Positions 16,619-27,100 of a DNA stretch of 64,000 nucleotides are shown here, piece after piece. Position 1 is the stretch's first letter. Every line of letters starts with the position of its first letter. The translations under genes were made by a program, and so were the position numbers. Under the pieces are notes generated by a model. The model was not told the DNA's origin, ran no database searches, and was given only the letters and a program-made list of their open reading frames with translations. The stretch comes from JAAOIF01 sp965217125 (lineage in GTDB: Bacteria; Pseudomonadota; Gammaproteobacteria; PS1; Pseudothioglobaceae), in contig OZ244244.1 of the NCBI GenBank assembly GCA_965217125.1, forward strand, positions 372,001 through 436,000, read 5' to 3'.

Positions 16619-18367
16619 CTAATCTTTAAATTGATGGTTGTGTAGCTTGGCGTATTCGCCGTTTTGTTTTAATAATGTCTGATGAGAGCCTTGTTCAATA
16701 ATCTCACCATGGCGTAGCACTACAATTCTATCGGCTTTTTTAATGGTGCTTAATCTGTGCGCAATGATTATGGTAGTGCGGTCTTTTTGCATTTCATCAA
16801 TGGCTGCTTGCACTTGTTTTTCAGTGGCAGAATCCAATGCTGAAGTTGCTTCATCTAAAATTAAAATTGGGCTGTTTTTAGCAATAGCACGGGCAATGGC
16901 TAAGCGTTGGCGTTGACCGCCAGATAATTTAGTGCCATCTTCGCCAATTTCAGTTTCAAATTTATCGCTTAGCTGTTGCACAAAATCATACACATTAGCT
17001 ACTTTAGCGGCATATTCAATTTTGCTATTGCTCATACTATCGACTTGACCAAGTGCAATATTGCCACCTACTGTGTCGTTAAATAGGCGTATATTTTGGT
17101 CAACAAAGGCAATTTGTGAGCGCAATGAATCCACTTCAAATTCATCGATATTAGTGCCATCAATGCTGATTGTGCCGCTATCTGGCGAGTAAAATTTTGC
17201 TAATAATTGAATAATGGTGGTTTTGCCGCTACCAGTTGCGCCAACTAAGGCAATGGTTTCGCCCGGTTGAATTTCTAAATTAATATGTTGCAATACTAAA
17301 TTGTTATGAGCATATCCAAATGACACATCGTAAAACTTAATGTGGCCGCTGACATTATTTAGTTGTTTATTACCATTATTGTGCTCTTCTTCTTCATCCA
17401 TCAGCCCAAATACACTTTCTCCAGCAGCCACGGATTTTTGCAAGGGTTTGTTGATACTCACTAAGGTTTTAGCGGGCTTAATCAACATTGCCATAGCGGT
17501 AAAGAATGATAAAAATTCGCCCGCGCTCATCACCAGTAGAGTCGATGAAAAATACACCACAGCGGATAATGATAGCCCGATTAAGATATTTACAAAACTA
17601 CTATTAAGCGAGTTAGTAACATCTACTTTATAGCGTTGTTGGCGAATGATTTTAGCTAATTTATTAAATTTATCAGTTTCTTGGGCTTGCGCATGATAAA
17701 TTTTAACCAAAGAGTTGCCAGAGATATTTTCATCTAATAAATGCGTCATTTTAGCCATAGAATTTTGCACTTTTTTTGAAGATTTGCGCATCCGTTCAGC
17801 AGACACTTTGACTGTTAAAATAACCATTGGCAATAATATAATTAAAGTTAAGCTTAACTGCCAATTTTTATAAAACAAATAGCCAATCAGAATAATTACC
17901 ATAATTGATGCTTTAACAAAGTCTAACCAAATGTTTGACGCTGCCGCGGCGATTTGTTCAACATCAAAAGTTAGTTTTGATAGAATTTCCCCGCTGGAAT
18001 GCTTGTCAAAATAAGATTTTGGTAATTTTAATAATTTGCCAAACATATCAATTCGCAAATCGGTAATTACCTTGTTTGAAACCCAAGAACTGATACCAAT
18101 AGAAGTGGTTGCCAGAATCGAACTGGATGCCATAATTAAAAATAAAGCTAAGGCGTAGAATAGTGCAGTTTGTTGATTATTGTGCGTGGTGAATAAATTA
18201 TCTACAATTTGCCCGGTAATTTCCGCAATAGAGCTTTCTAATACACTTGCAAATATCATTAATATTGAGGTAAAAACCAACTTAACAACATGCGTTTTTA
18301 AGTAGTAGAATAAGCGCGAAAAGAATTGTTTGTATTGCATAAATTTAATTAATAATGATGATGCCAT
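16619..18367 (-). CDS. msbA: Lipid A/ABC-type exporter MsbA
   Basis: 582 residues: an N-terminal ABC transporter permease domain with six membrane helices (about residues 25-310) and a C-terminal ATPase with Walker A VGATGSGKTTIIQLL, signature LSGGQRQRLAIARAI, Walker B ILILDEATSALD and the H-loop IIIAHRLSTIKKAD. Length and layout match MsbA, the inner-membrane flippase for lipid A core; other half-size exporters of the same class cannot be excluded. It is divergent from pyrG with about 50 bases between start codons. No lpxK follows in this window. Confidence 0.85.
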   Translation of the reverse strand: MASSLLIKFMQYKQFFSRLFYYLKTHVVKLVFTSILMIFASVLESSIAEITGQIVDNLFTTHNNQQTALFYALALFLIMASSSILATTSIGISSWVSNKVITDLRIDMFGKLLKLPKSYFDKHSSGEILSKLTFDVEQIAAAASNIWLDFVKASIMVIILIGYLFYKNWQLSLTLIILLPMVILTVKVSAERMRKSSKKVQNSMAKMTHLLDENISGNSLVKIYHAQAQETDKFNKLAKIIRQQRYKVDVTNSLNSSFVNILIGLSLSAVVYFSSTLLVMSAGEFLSFFTAMAMLIKPAKTLVSINKPLQKSVAAGESVFGLMDEEEEHNNGNKQLNNVSGHIKFYDVSFGYAHNNLVLQHINLEIQPGETIALVGATGSGKTTIIQLLAKFYSPDSGTISIDGTNIDEFEVDSLRSQIAFVDQNIRLFNDTVGGNIALGQVDSMSNSKIEYAAKVANVYDFVQQLSDKFETEIGEDGTKLSGGQRQRLAIARAIAKNSPILILDEATSALDSATEKQVQAAIDEMQKDRTTIIIAHRLSTIKKADRIVVLRHGEIIEQGSHQTLLKQNGEYAKLHNHQFKD

Positions 18368-18418
18368 ATTCTACACAGTTTTGTGTATCATAACGCTTTC
18401 AACTTTGTTAGTTTTTTA

Positions 18419-20059
18419 ATGACAACAAAATATATTTTTATTACCGGCGGCGTGGTTTCCTCATTAGGCAAAGGCATTGCTTCTGCCTCTCTGGCTTCAT
18501 TGTTAGAATCCCGTGGTTTGAATATAACCATGCTTAAGCTCGATCCCTATATTAATGTTGATCCAGGAACCATGAGCCCATTCCAGCACGGCGAGGTATT
18601 TGTTACCAATGATGGTGCTGAAACTGACTTAGATTTAGGGCATTACGAGCGCTTTATTCGCCAACAATTAAGCAAAAAGAATAATTTTACTGCCGGTCGT
18701 GTGTATGAAAATGTCATTCAACGCGAGCGCCGTGGCGATTATTTAGGCGCAACAGTGCAAATCATCCCCCATATTACCAATGAAATTAAAGCCCTAACAA
18801 CTGCTGGCGCTAAGGGGGCAGATGTTGCCTTAGTTGAGATTGGCGGCATCGCAGGCGATATTGAATCTTTACCGTTTATGGAGGCCATCAGGCAAATGAG
18901 TTTTGAGCTGGGTCGTGAAAATACGCTATTTATTCACCTAACTTTACTGCCTTATATTAAAGTTGCTGGCGAGCTTAAAACTAAACCAACTCAGCATTCA
19001 GTTAAAGAGCTTAGAAGTATCGGCATCCAGCCTGATATTTTAATTTGCCGTTCAGAACAAGCGCTGCAAGAGGCTGAACGCAGCAAAATCGCTTTATTTA
19101 CCAATGTAGCAGAAAACTCAGTATTTACCTCACTTGATGTGGATACTATCTATAAAGTGCCAGAAGCATTGCACCAGCAAGGTTTAGACAATGTGGTGGT
19201 TAGCAAACTTAATCTCAGTTGCAAAGATGCAGATTTGAGCGAGTGGCACAGCGTTGTTAATAAACTTGAAAATCCAAAAAGCAGTGTTGATATTGCTATG
19301 GTGGGCAAATATATGGATTTGACCGAAGCTTATAAATCCTTATCAGAATCACTGATTCATGCTAGCATTCATACTCAAACCAAAGTAAATATTCATTATT
19401 TTGACTCAGAAACCATCGAGCAAGAGGGGACTGATTGCCTAAATGAAATGAGTGCTATTTTGGTGCCGGGCGGTTTTGGTAACCGTGGTGTTGAAGGTAA
19501 AATTGCCACAGTTAAATATGCGCGTGAAAATAAAGTGCCGTATTTAGGTATTTGTTTAGGCATGCAAGTTGCGGTGATTGAATATGCGCGCAATATGGCG
19601 GGCATGGCTGATGCTAATAGCACCGAATTTGACAAAAACACCAGCCATCCAGTGGTAGGCTTGATTACTGAGTGGCAGGATGAGGATGGTAGCCGACAAA
19701 GGCGCGATGAAAATTCAGATATGGGCGCTACTATGCGTTTAGGCGGGCAGGAATGCGTCCTAATTAAAGGCACAAATGCTCAAAATATTTATCGCAAAGA
19801 TGTTATTATTGAGCGTCATCGTCATCGTTATGAGGTTAATAATCAACTTATTGGCAAAATTCAAGCGGCAGGTTTGACAATTTCAGGGCAATCAGTTGAT
19901 GCTAATTTAGTTGAAATGGTTGAAATTAAAGACCATCCTTGGTTTGTTGCCTGTCAATTTCACCCAGAGTTTAGCTCCTCTCCGCGCGATGGTCATCCAC
20001 TGTTTGAAAGTTTTATTAAAGCGGCATCTAAGGCACATAATTTGATATTGTCATCATAG
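18419..20059 (+). CDS. pyrG: CTP synthase
   Basis: 546 residues from the ATG at 18419 (MTTKYIFITGGVVSSLGKG is the universal CTP synthase N-terminus, so the 12-residue upstream extension is rejected). The synthetase domain includes LDPYINVDPGTMSPFQHGEV. The glutamine amidotransferase domain has GICLGMQVAVIEYARN with the catalytic Cys and CQFHPEFSSSP with the His-Glu pair. It makes CTP from UTP, ATP and glutamine. Confidence 0.97.
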   Translation: MTTKYIFITGGVVSSLGKGIASASLASLLESRGLNITMLKLDPYINVDPGTMSPFQHGEVFVTNDGAETDLDLGHYERFIRQQLSKKNNFTAGRVYENVIQRERRGDYLGATVQIIPHITNEIKALTTAGAKGADVALVEIGGIAGDIESLPFMEAIRQMSFELGRENTLFIHLTLLPYIKVAGELKTKPTQHSVKELRSIGIQPDILICRSEQALQEAERSKIALFTNVAENSVFTSLDVDTIYKVPEALHQQGLDNVVVSKLNLSCKDADLSEWHSVVNKLENPKSSVDIAMVGKYMDLTEAYKSLSESLIHASIHTQTKVNIHYFDSETIEQEGTDCLNEMSAILVPGGFGNRGVEGKIATVKYARENKVPYLGICLGMQVAVIEYARNMAGMADANSTEFDKNTSHPVVGLITEWQDEDGSRQRRDENSDMGATMRLGGQECVLIKGTNAQNIYRKDVIIERHRHRYEVNNQLIGKIQAAGLTISGQSVDANLVEMVEIKDHPWFVACQFHPEFSSSPRDGHPLFESFIKAASKAHNLILSS

Positions 20060-20110
20060 TTGCCAAGGTTTTCTACTACAATACAAATCCAACCACTTAA
20101 ACAAACCATT

Positions 20111-20359
20111 ATGAGCGTAACTACCTTTGACACCATTAAATATTTTGATGAACTCATCACCGCCGGCGTTCCAAAAGCACAAGCTAAAGCACAAGTTAAT
20201 GTTTTAAAACGCGTAGTAACAGCTATTTCAGATAGCAAGTTAGTTAGCAAAGTTGATTCAAAAGATTTAAAAGTAAAAAAGCGTTTTATATTTTTAGAAG
20301 TCTTAATAGAAGTTATGGCTGCTGTATTAGTCTTATCAACTTTAAAAAGTTTATTTTAA
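20111..20359 (+). CDS. DUF1640-like small coiled-coil membrane protein, shorter copy
   Basis: 82 residues from ATG at 20111. TFDTIKYFDELITAGVPKAQ is followed by a short charged region and a C-terminal hydrophobic helix (LIEVMAAVLVLSTLKSLF). It is the first of two tandem copies; the second (20425-20733) keeps about 20 more residues in the middle. The sequence before the start (ACAATACAAATCC, AAACAAACCATTATGAG) is also duplicated, so the promoter/leader was copied too. The family (DUF1640/CCDC90-like) has an N-terminal amphipathic part, a coiled coil and a C-terminal anchor. Function is unknown in bacteria. Confidence 0.7.
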   Translation: MSVTTFDTIKYFDELITAGVPKAQAKAQVNVLKRVVTAISDSKLVSKVDSKDLKVKKRFIFLEVLIEVMAAVLVLSTLKSLF

Positions 20360-20424
20360 TATTTTAGTATTTTTGCTAATGTTTTCTGTTACAATACAAA
20401 TCCTAACTAATTAAACAAACCATT

Positions 20425-20733
20425 ATGAGCGCAATTACCTTTGACACCATTAAATATTTTGATGAACTCATCACCGCCGGCGTGCCAAAACCACAAGCTA
20501 AAGCACAAACTAATGCCTTAAAGCATGCAGTAATAACTATTTCAGATGGCGAGTTAGTTAGCAAAGTTGATTTATTAGCAGTGCAAAATGTAGTAACCAC
20601 TGATTTAAAAGATTTAGAATTAAAAATAGAAAAGCGTTTTGCTGCAATAGAAAATCGTTTTGTGCGCTTAGAAGTTTTAATGGTAATTATATTTGTTGTA
20701 TCAGTCTTGCCAGCTTTAAAAAGCTTATTTTAA
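20425..20733 (+). CDS. DUF1640-like small coiled-coil membrane protein
   Basis: 102 residues: TFDTIKYFDELITAGVPKPQ at the N-terminus, a coiled-coil (LKDLELKIEKRFAAIENRFV, about residues 58-80) and a C-terminal membrane anchor (VIIFVVSVLPALKSLF). It is the longer tandem paralog of 20111-20359. A frameshifted relative of the same family sits in the cassette region at 59713-59908. It converges with der, the two stop codons overlapping. Confidence 0.75.
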   Translation: MSAITFDTIKYFDELITAGVPKPQAKAQTNALKHAVITISDGELVSKVDLLAVQNVVTTDLKDLELKIEKRFAAIENRFVRLEVLMVIIFVVSVLPALKSLF

Positions 20734-22124
20734 CGCTTAGACCTGCTAAATTTTATTAAGCGCCGGCGCTTGTTAATCTGGCGTTTAGTTAAGGTGTTTT
20801 TCTTGTCTTTAAAAGGGTTATCGCCACTCTTATATTCAAATCTAATAGGCGTATTAGTCAGTTTTAATTCCCTGATAAACAGATTTTTTAAATAACGCTC
20901 ATAAGCATTAGGCACAATATTTAAGTGGTTGCCATGCAAGCTAAAAGTTGGCGGAAATACAGCAGATTGATGCACATATTTAATTTTTAAGCGCCTGCCC
21001 CTAACCGGCGGCGGCTGATGCCCTTGATTAGCTTTTTCTAAAATTTTATTCAATAGCGGAGTAGGATTTTGCCTGCCCGCACTGTCAAACGCCTGTTGAA
21101 TAGGTGCAAATAATTTACCCACACCAGAGCCGTGCAGGGCAGAAATAGTATGCACACTGGCGTAATTCACAAAGGAAAGCTTTATCTCTAATTGGCGTTT
21201 TAGCTCGGATTTTTGATACTCATCCAAGCCGTCCCATTTATTGATAACAATCAGCAACGCCCGACCTTTATCAGCAATCATACCAAGCAGCGTAGCATCT
21301 TGCTCAGCGATGCCTTGCTGGGCGTCGAGCAGCAAAATCACCACATGAGATTTTTCTATTGCATCAATCGCTTTAATAATTGAAAATTTTTCAATTTTAT
21401 GCTGAGTGCTGCGTTTACGCCGAATGCCTGCGGTGTCAATCAGAGTGTATTGTTGCCCTTCGCGTTGAAATGGGATGTAGATGCTATCCCTGGTTGTGCC
21501 GGGCAAGTCAAGCGCTAAAACGCGTTGCTCGCCTAATATGCGGTTAATCAGCGTAGATTTACCCACATTTGGCCTGCCAAGCACAGCCACAGCGATGCCT
21601 TTGCTGTCAATCTGTTGTTCAATTTTTTCTGCTGGTAGTAATGCCAAAGTTTGCTCAATTAAATCATCAATGCCTTGCCCGTGTTCAGCGGCGATAAGCA
21701 CAGGCTTGCCTAAGCCTAATTCGTAAAATTCTGTTGCCAAGCTTAAATCTAAGCCCTCAGCTTTATTGCAAACCAGAATGATATTTTTTTTGAGTTTGCG
21801 TAATTGTGCTGCAATCTCTAAATCCAGCCCAGTGATGCCGTCTCTGACGCTCAGAATAAAATAAATAAGGTCTGATTCTGCCAAAGCACTAAGCACTTGC
21901 CCTTGAATACTACTATCGATAATATTGTCTTTATTGCTAAGCCCGCCGGTGTCAATGATAGTGCAACAGTTATTATCATCTAACCAGACTTTAGCATATT
22001 GGCGATCGCGTGTTAGCCCTGCAAAATCAGACACCAAAGCTTGGCGCGATTTGCTTAAACGGTTGAATAGGGTGGATTTGCCAACATTAGGGCGACCAAC
22101 TAATGAGATAACTGCAAGCCCCAC
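20730..22124 (-). CDS. der: Ribosome-assembly GTPase Der (EngA)
   Basis: 464 residues with two tandem GTPase domains: GRPNVGKSTLFNRL near residue 8 and GRPNVGKSTLINRILG near residue 184, each with a DTGG/DTAG switch and NKAE/NKWD specificity motif, and a C-terminal KH-like domain. It acts in 50S subunit maturation. It lies downstream of yfgM. The bamB gene commonly found between yfgM and der in gammaproteobacteria is absent here. Confidence 0.96.
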   Translation of the reverse strand: MGLAVISLVGRPNVGKSTLFNRLSKSRQALVSDFAGLTRDRQYAKVWLDDNNCCTIIDTGGLSNKDNIIDSSIQGQVLSALAESDLIYFILSVRDGITGLDLEIAAQLRKLKKNIILVCNKAEGLDLSLATEFYELGLGKPVLIAAEHGQGIDDLIEQTLALLPAEKIEQQIDSKGIAVAVLGRPNVGKSTLINRILGEQRVLALDLPGTTRDSIYIPFQREGQQYTLIDTAGIRRKRSTQHKIEKFSIIKAIDAIEKSHVVILLLDAQQGIAEQDATLLGMIADKGRALLIVINKWDGLDEYQKSELKRQLEIKLSFVNYASVHTISALHGSGVGKLFAPIQQAFDSAGRQNPTPLLNKILEKANQGHQPPPVRGRRLKIKYVHQSAVFPPTFSLHGNHLNIVPNAYERYLKNLFIRELKLTNTPIRFEYKSGDNPFKDKKNTLTKRQINKRRRLIKFSRSKR

Positions 22125-22132
22125 AATGTTAG

Positions 22133-22750
22133 TTAATTAAGATTATCTAACTTAATTTTAATCAGTTTTTTTAATCTTGAAGCGGGTTTTAATTGCTCAA
22201 ATGCTAATTGGTAATATTCTTTAGCCAGATCAATATTATTTTGCGCTAAGTAAATATCGCCCTTAATATGGTTGTATAAACTACTAAATTCTGTGCTTTC
22301 AATTCTGCCAATAACATCAAGCGCCGATTCATAATTGCCCATTTCTAAATAAATATTAGCAGCCCTCAGCTTAGCAGTATGAGCAATAAATTGATTTTCA
22401 GCACTTAGCAACGGCAATAAATAATCAAGTGCCTGCTGCTGCCCGCCAGCATCCATCGCGTATTTTGCCGCCACTAATAGCGCTTGTTGTGCATAGCCGC
22501 TATCGGCATAATTATTTTGCAAATTATTTAAAGCATCTGTGTTTTCTGGGTTTGCAAGCACTGATAAATAAGAGGAACGCGCCTCAATCGCCTGCGTATG
22601 TTGGTAACTTTTATAATAACTCCAACCCCAAATAGACGACAAACCCATTGCCACACCAACTAAAATCTGCAAACCATTATTTTTAATCCATTGTTTGATT
22701 TGTTCTACTTGCTCTTCTTCAGTCTTGCCAACTTCGATAAAATTTTTCAT
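22133..22750 (-). CDS. yfgM: YfgM family protein
   Basis: 205 residues: N-terminal cytoplasmic TEEEQVEQIKQWIKNNG, a single membrane helix (LQILVGVAMGLSSIWGWSYY, about residues 28-48) and a TPR-like periplasmic domain (YLEMGNYESALDVIGRI, GDIYLAQNNIDLAKEYYQLA). YfgM in E. coli associates with the SecYEG translocon and periplasmic chaperones. The ATG overlaps the hisS stop by four bases, so hisS-yfgM-der is one operon. Confidence 0.85.
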   Translation of the reverse strand: MKNFIEVGKTEEEQVEQIKQWIKNNGLQILVGVAMGLSSIWGWSYYKSYQHTQAIEARSSYLSVLANPENTDALNNLQNNYADSGYAQQALLVAAKYAMDAGGQQQALDYLLPLLSAENQFIAHTAKLRAANIYLEMGNYESALDVIGRIESTEFSSLYNHIKGDIYLAQNNIDLAKEYYQLAFEQLKPASRLKKLIKIKLDNLN

Positions 22751-24015
22751 ACTACAACCTTTTTTTGTAAATATTTAATAGCATCATCTAAGCTCATACT
22801 TTGTTGCAAATCTTGAGATTTTAACGGCTTAATACTAAGCTGATGATTATTTATTTCTGTTTCGCCCAAAATTAGCGCAAAGTGTGCATCTGCTTTGTGC
22901 GCTTTTTTAAACTGCGACTTAAAACTACCTAAACTGACATCATTATAGAGTATTGCACCCGGCAATGCCTGCTGTAATTGCTTGGCTATTTGCATTGATT
23001 TAAGCTGCGCTGCATCACCTGAGGCGATTAAATAAATTGATAAAGCCGGCTTTACTAAACTTGTATTTTGTTGCTGTAATAATAAAATTAGCCTCTCTAA
23101 ACCAATCGCAAAGCCAACCGCAGCAGTAGCTTTGCCGCCCATTTTTTCCACCAAGCCATCGTATCGCCCGCCCGCACAAACTGCCCCTTGTGCGCCTAAA
23201 TCAGTGCTAATCCACTCAAACACCGTGCGATTATAATAATCCAAACCGCGCACCAGACGCGTATTAATTTGATAGTCAATCTGCAAACATTGCAAATAGC
23301 TCTTAAATTCATCAAAGTGCTTAGCAGATTCATCATCTAAACAATCAAGCAGTTTAGGCGCGGCATTAATCACCCCTTGCAAATCTTTATTTTTACTGTC
23401 TAAAATACGCAATGGATTAGTTGATAGGCGTTTTAAACTATCCTCATCCAACTGATTTTTATGCTGGCTAAAATAATCAAGCAATATTGAACGGTAATTT
23501 TCCCTAGCCGCGCTCGAGCCTAAGGTGTTAATTTCCAAACTTAGATTTTTTACCCCCAAATTTTGCCATAACTGCTGTGTCATCGCTATTAATTCAGCAT
23601 CAATCTTAGCATTATCAGCGCCAAATACCTCAACACCAAATTGATGAAATTGACGATAACGGCCTTTTTGCGGGCGCTCATGTCGAAACATAGCACCCTG
23701 ATAAAACACTTTTTGAATGCCTTCTCTGGGTAAATTATGCTCAATCATTGCACGCACACAGCCGGCAGTGCCTTCAGGTCTCAAACTCAGAGAATCGCCA
23801 TTTGATTGCTGCCATGAATACATTTGTTTTTCCACAATATCAGTTGCCATGCCAATAGCACGACAAAAAGTATCGGTGTTTTCAACCACAGGGGTGCGTA
23901 TATTTTTATAACCATAGGCGATAAAAAGCTCGGTTATAACTGCCTCAACCTTAGACCAAAGTGCAGAATCTTTTGGCAATAAATCGTTCATACCACGAAT
24001 GGCTTTTGTATTCAT
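22747..24015 (-). CDS. hisS: Histidyl-tRNA synthetase
   Basis: 422 residues with class II synthetase motifs: RGMNDLLP at the N-terminus, LRPEGTAGCVRAMIEHN (motif 2 region), MFRHERPQKGRYRQFHQFG, LVRGLDYYNRTVFEW (histidine-binding) and AVGFAIGLERLILLL (motif 3), followed by the anticodon-binding domain. It charges tRNA-His and is the first gene of the hisS-yfgM-der operon. Confidence 0.97.
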   Translation of the reverse strand: MNTKAIRGMNDLLPKDSALWSKVEAVITELFIAYGYKNIRTPVVENTDTFCRAIGMATDIVEKQMYSWQQSNGDSLSLRPEGTAGCVRAMIEHNLPREGIQKVFYQGAMFRHERPQKGRYRQFHQFGVEVFGADNAKIDAELIAMTQQLWQNLGVKNLSLEINTLGSSAARENYRSILLDYFSQHKNQLDEDSLKRLSTNPLRILDSKNKDLQGVINAAPKLLDCLDDESAKHFDEFKSYLQCLQIDYQINTRLVRGLDYYNRTVFEWISTDLGAQGAVCAGGRYDGLVEKMGGKATAAVGFAIGLERLILLLQQQNTSLVKPALSIYLIASGDAAQLKSMQIAKQLQQALPGAILYNDVSLGSFKSQFKKAHKADAHFALILGETEINNHQLSIKPLKSQDLQQSMSLDDAIKYLQKKVVV

Positions 24016-24045
24016 AATTAGAAAAAAAGTGCTGCCTTTTTGGAG

Positions 24046-24076
24046 GCTTTTTTAGAGGTCTTGCCTCTAAAAAAGC
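24046..24076 (-). terminator. Strong inverted repeat between the lipoprotein gene and hisS
   Basis: GCTTTTTTAGAGG (24046-24058) and CCTCTAAAAAAGC (24064-24076) are perfect 13-base complements around a 5-base loop, flanked by A/T runs. It lies just downstream of the large lipoprotein gene on the minus strand and is the probable terminator for it. A related, less perfect hairpin ends the next minus-strand operon at 30815-30839. Confidence 0.65.
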
Positions 24077-24103
24077 TGTAAAAATTGCCTCTAAAAATTT
24101 GCG

Positions 24104-27100
24104 CTAATCAGCAGTGCGGACTAATCTAACTCTATTAGGAGCGGTGCGACCGTTAGCAAATATAATGCCAATGCTGAAACTCACATTCCAAGCGTGATTG
24201 GGCAATCCAATGGAGCTATTTGTATTAGCATACAGAGTAGATGTCCAAAATCTGGTGGTGTAAGTATTAGGAAATAGTGGGTTAATGCTTTGGCTTGCTT
24301 TAGTATAATCAACAATGCTTGCTAATTCTTTAACATTAGGCAGGCGCCAATCATCATATCCAGCAAAAGTATGATTCTGTGCTTCTGTTAGGGCAACTGT
24401 CCAAGTGTAAGTCCCGTCTGTGCCGTCTGTGCAACTATCTGGGTCGCCATCATTCCATACTTGCTCCTGATCGCAGGCTTTCCACATTAGCCCAGTAGTA
24501 TTATCGGTTATGGTGCCGTTATTATTATTAGTATAACTAACAGCAGCAGTGGCTGCTGAGACTAATCTTACTCTGAAAGAATTAGATTTAGCATTGTTAG
24601 CAATGCTTGCGCCATCGTTGAAATCAACAAGCCAAGCATTGGCGGTATTGCTAACCACTTCCTGCTCAGACCAAAAAGAGATGTTGGCAGTATTAGGGAA
24701 ATAATCGCTATCAATGCTTGGGGTATAGTTATTATAATTTATTATGCTAAGTAATTCATTAACGCCTGGCACACGCCAATTAGTTATGCCACATAGCCCA
24801 CTACCAGAATTTTCAGCATTAGCAGCAGTAACTAAACTGGTGCGATTGCCCCATGTATAATTGCTATCCTTATTATCAGCGGTTTTAACTTCCCAAATCA
24901 TACCAGTTACATTATCACGCACACATGACCATTTTGTGCCATTTGCTGCTGTGCCTGTGGCTGAATAAGCGCCATTTTGAATAGTAAGTTGCGCACCATC
25001 ACTGCCTAACTTAGTAAAATCAAAGCCAGCCTGACCAGCCCCTGTTTTTTGCAAGTTAGTATCTGCATCTCTGCCTTGATGGCAATCCTGCGCTGGTATA
25101 TTGCTATCGGTCGAGCAAGTAGTAGCAGTGCCAGAATTGGTGCCACTAATAGTAATGCCGGTGTCGTTTAGGGGAACTACTATTAATGTTGTTGTTGCAC
25201 TGGCAACAGCAGAAAAATCAGAACAAGTAGCATTTACACAGGCTTTTAGCCAATAAAAATAAGTAATATCGGTCTCTAATCCAGCATCTGTATAACTAAG
25301 CCCAGCAGAGCTAAGTGGATTGTCAATCATACTGCTATTAGCGTTATCATCAGCAGTATGGCGATAAATTTCATAATCAGTGGCACCTATAACTGTATTC
25401 CACGATAAGTTAATACTACCGCCAGCAGCTGTGGCACTTAGCCCGCTTGGTGTGGAAATGTCAGTAACAGTAATATCAATTGTGTCAGTAAAACCACCGT
25501 CAGTGGAAGTTGCGGTAATCACAGTTGAGCCGGCGGCTACAGCGCTAACTTCGCCGGTAGTCGCATCTACTGTGGCAATATTAGTATCTGCTGAGCTGTA
25601 TGTTACTGATTTATTTGTGGCATTATCAGGTTGCACAACTGCACTAACGACTGCGGTATTGCCTACAATAATATTAGCAGATGCATTAGTAAATGCGACT
25701 GAGCTAACTGCCTCGGGAGTTACTAAGACAGTATTGTATTGATCGTCATATAAAAAGCCAGAAGCTAAACTTAGCCTTCTGAGTTCGGCAGTTGACGAAA
25801 CATCAGACCCTGCCTTAAATTGCATTTTTTGGCATTGTGGGTGCGAGGCATTAGAGCCTTGGGCTGATTGCAGTGCTGTTATTAAGTTGGCTTCTGTAGC
25901 TAAGGTATTAGTGCCTGCTTTCTGTACTGATGCTATTAGAAAATTATAACTAGTTCCAAGGAAAAGAGAAAGAGCAGCCTCACTGCCTCCAGAGCGTATG
26001 GTTATTTCTTGTTTATCTTGAAAAATAATAGGGTTATCATTATCAAAATCATTAGCGTCAGTATTTCTAAAGTCACAGTTGGCAAAAATAGTTGCAGTAG
26101 AGGCGCTTGCTACTCTTAACAGAGCCATATAATTAGTGTTATCACCGTTGTTTATCTCAGGGTCAACTACGCTAAGGGTTAATACATCATTAACAAATAC
26201 ATTAGCAGAAGTATTAACAGGGTCAATTAATGGCGGCAAATAGTGATATTTATCATAGTTAACATTAGCAGCAATGGCGGTTGGTGTTAGTTTTTTGCCA
26301 TAGGCAAAATCAACAATACTGTTGCCGTCAGAAAACATACCGTTATCACCCCAGCCTGCGGCAATGTATGTGCTTGAGGTTGATGTGGCGTTTATACCTT
26401 CTGGTAAAACCCATTGCTGCACCTGTTCTAAAGTAGGGGGTGAGAATGGTTGTAGGTCAGTAACAGTAATATTAACAGTTGCACTGCTATCGCCAGTAAC
26501 ATTGCTGGCGGTAACTGTATAAGTTATGGCACCTGCTATAGTTGGCACACCAGAAATAGTGCCGTCTGCACTGTTAAGACTAAGCCCGTCATTTAGAGAA
26601 GGGTTGATTGTATAAGTGGCAGCACCACCAGAATTGCTAAAACTAATGTTAATATTGCTATTAATTACAACACTAACATCAGTAGTATTTGCGATAATAT
26701 TTGGCGCTTTTGGATTAACGGTAATATTTACAGTTGCGCTATCATCTCCAGAACTATTGCTGGCAGTAACCGTATAAGTTATGGCGCTTGCTACCGCAGT
26801 TGGCACACCAGAAATAGTGCCATTTGCACTGTTAATACTAAGCCCAGCACTTAGAGACGGGTTGATTGCATAAGTGGCAGCACCGCCAGCATTGTCAAAA
26901 GTAATGTCTTCAATAGCCGAGCCATTAATCGCAATTACATCATTAAATGTTGTGCTGATATTTGGTGGCGTAGGTGGCGTGGAATTAACGGTAATATTCA
27001 CAGTTGCACTGCTATCGCCAGCATCATTGCTGGCAGTAACTGTATAAGTTGTGGCGCTTGCTACCGCAGTTGGCACACCAGAAATAGTGCCATTTGTGCT

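Noticed and set aside
19993..20600. Minus-strand frames opposite the DUF1640-like genes
   Set aside because: They exist in both tandem copies only because the sense genes are duplicated, and they have no ribosome sites.
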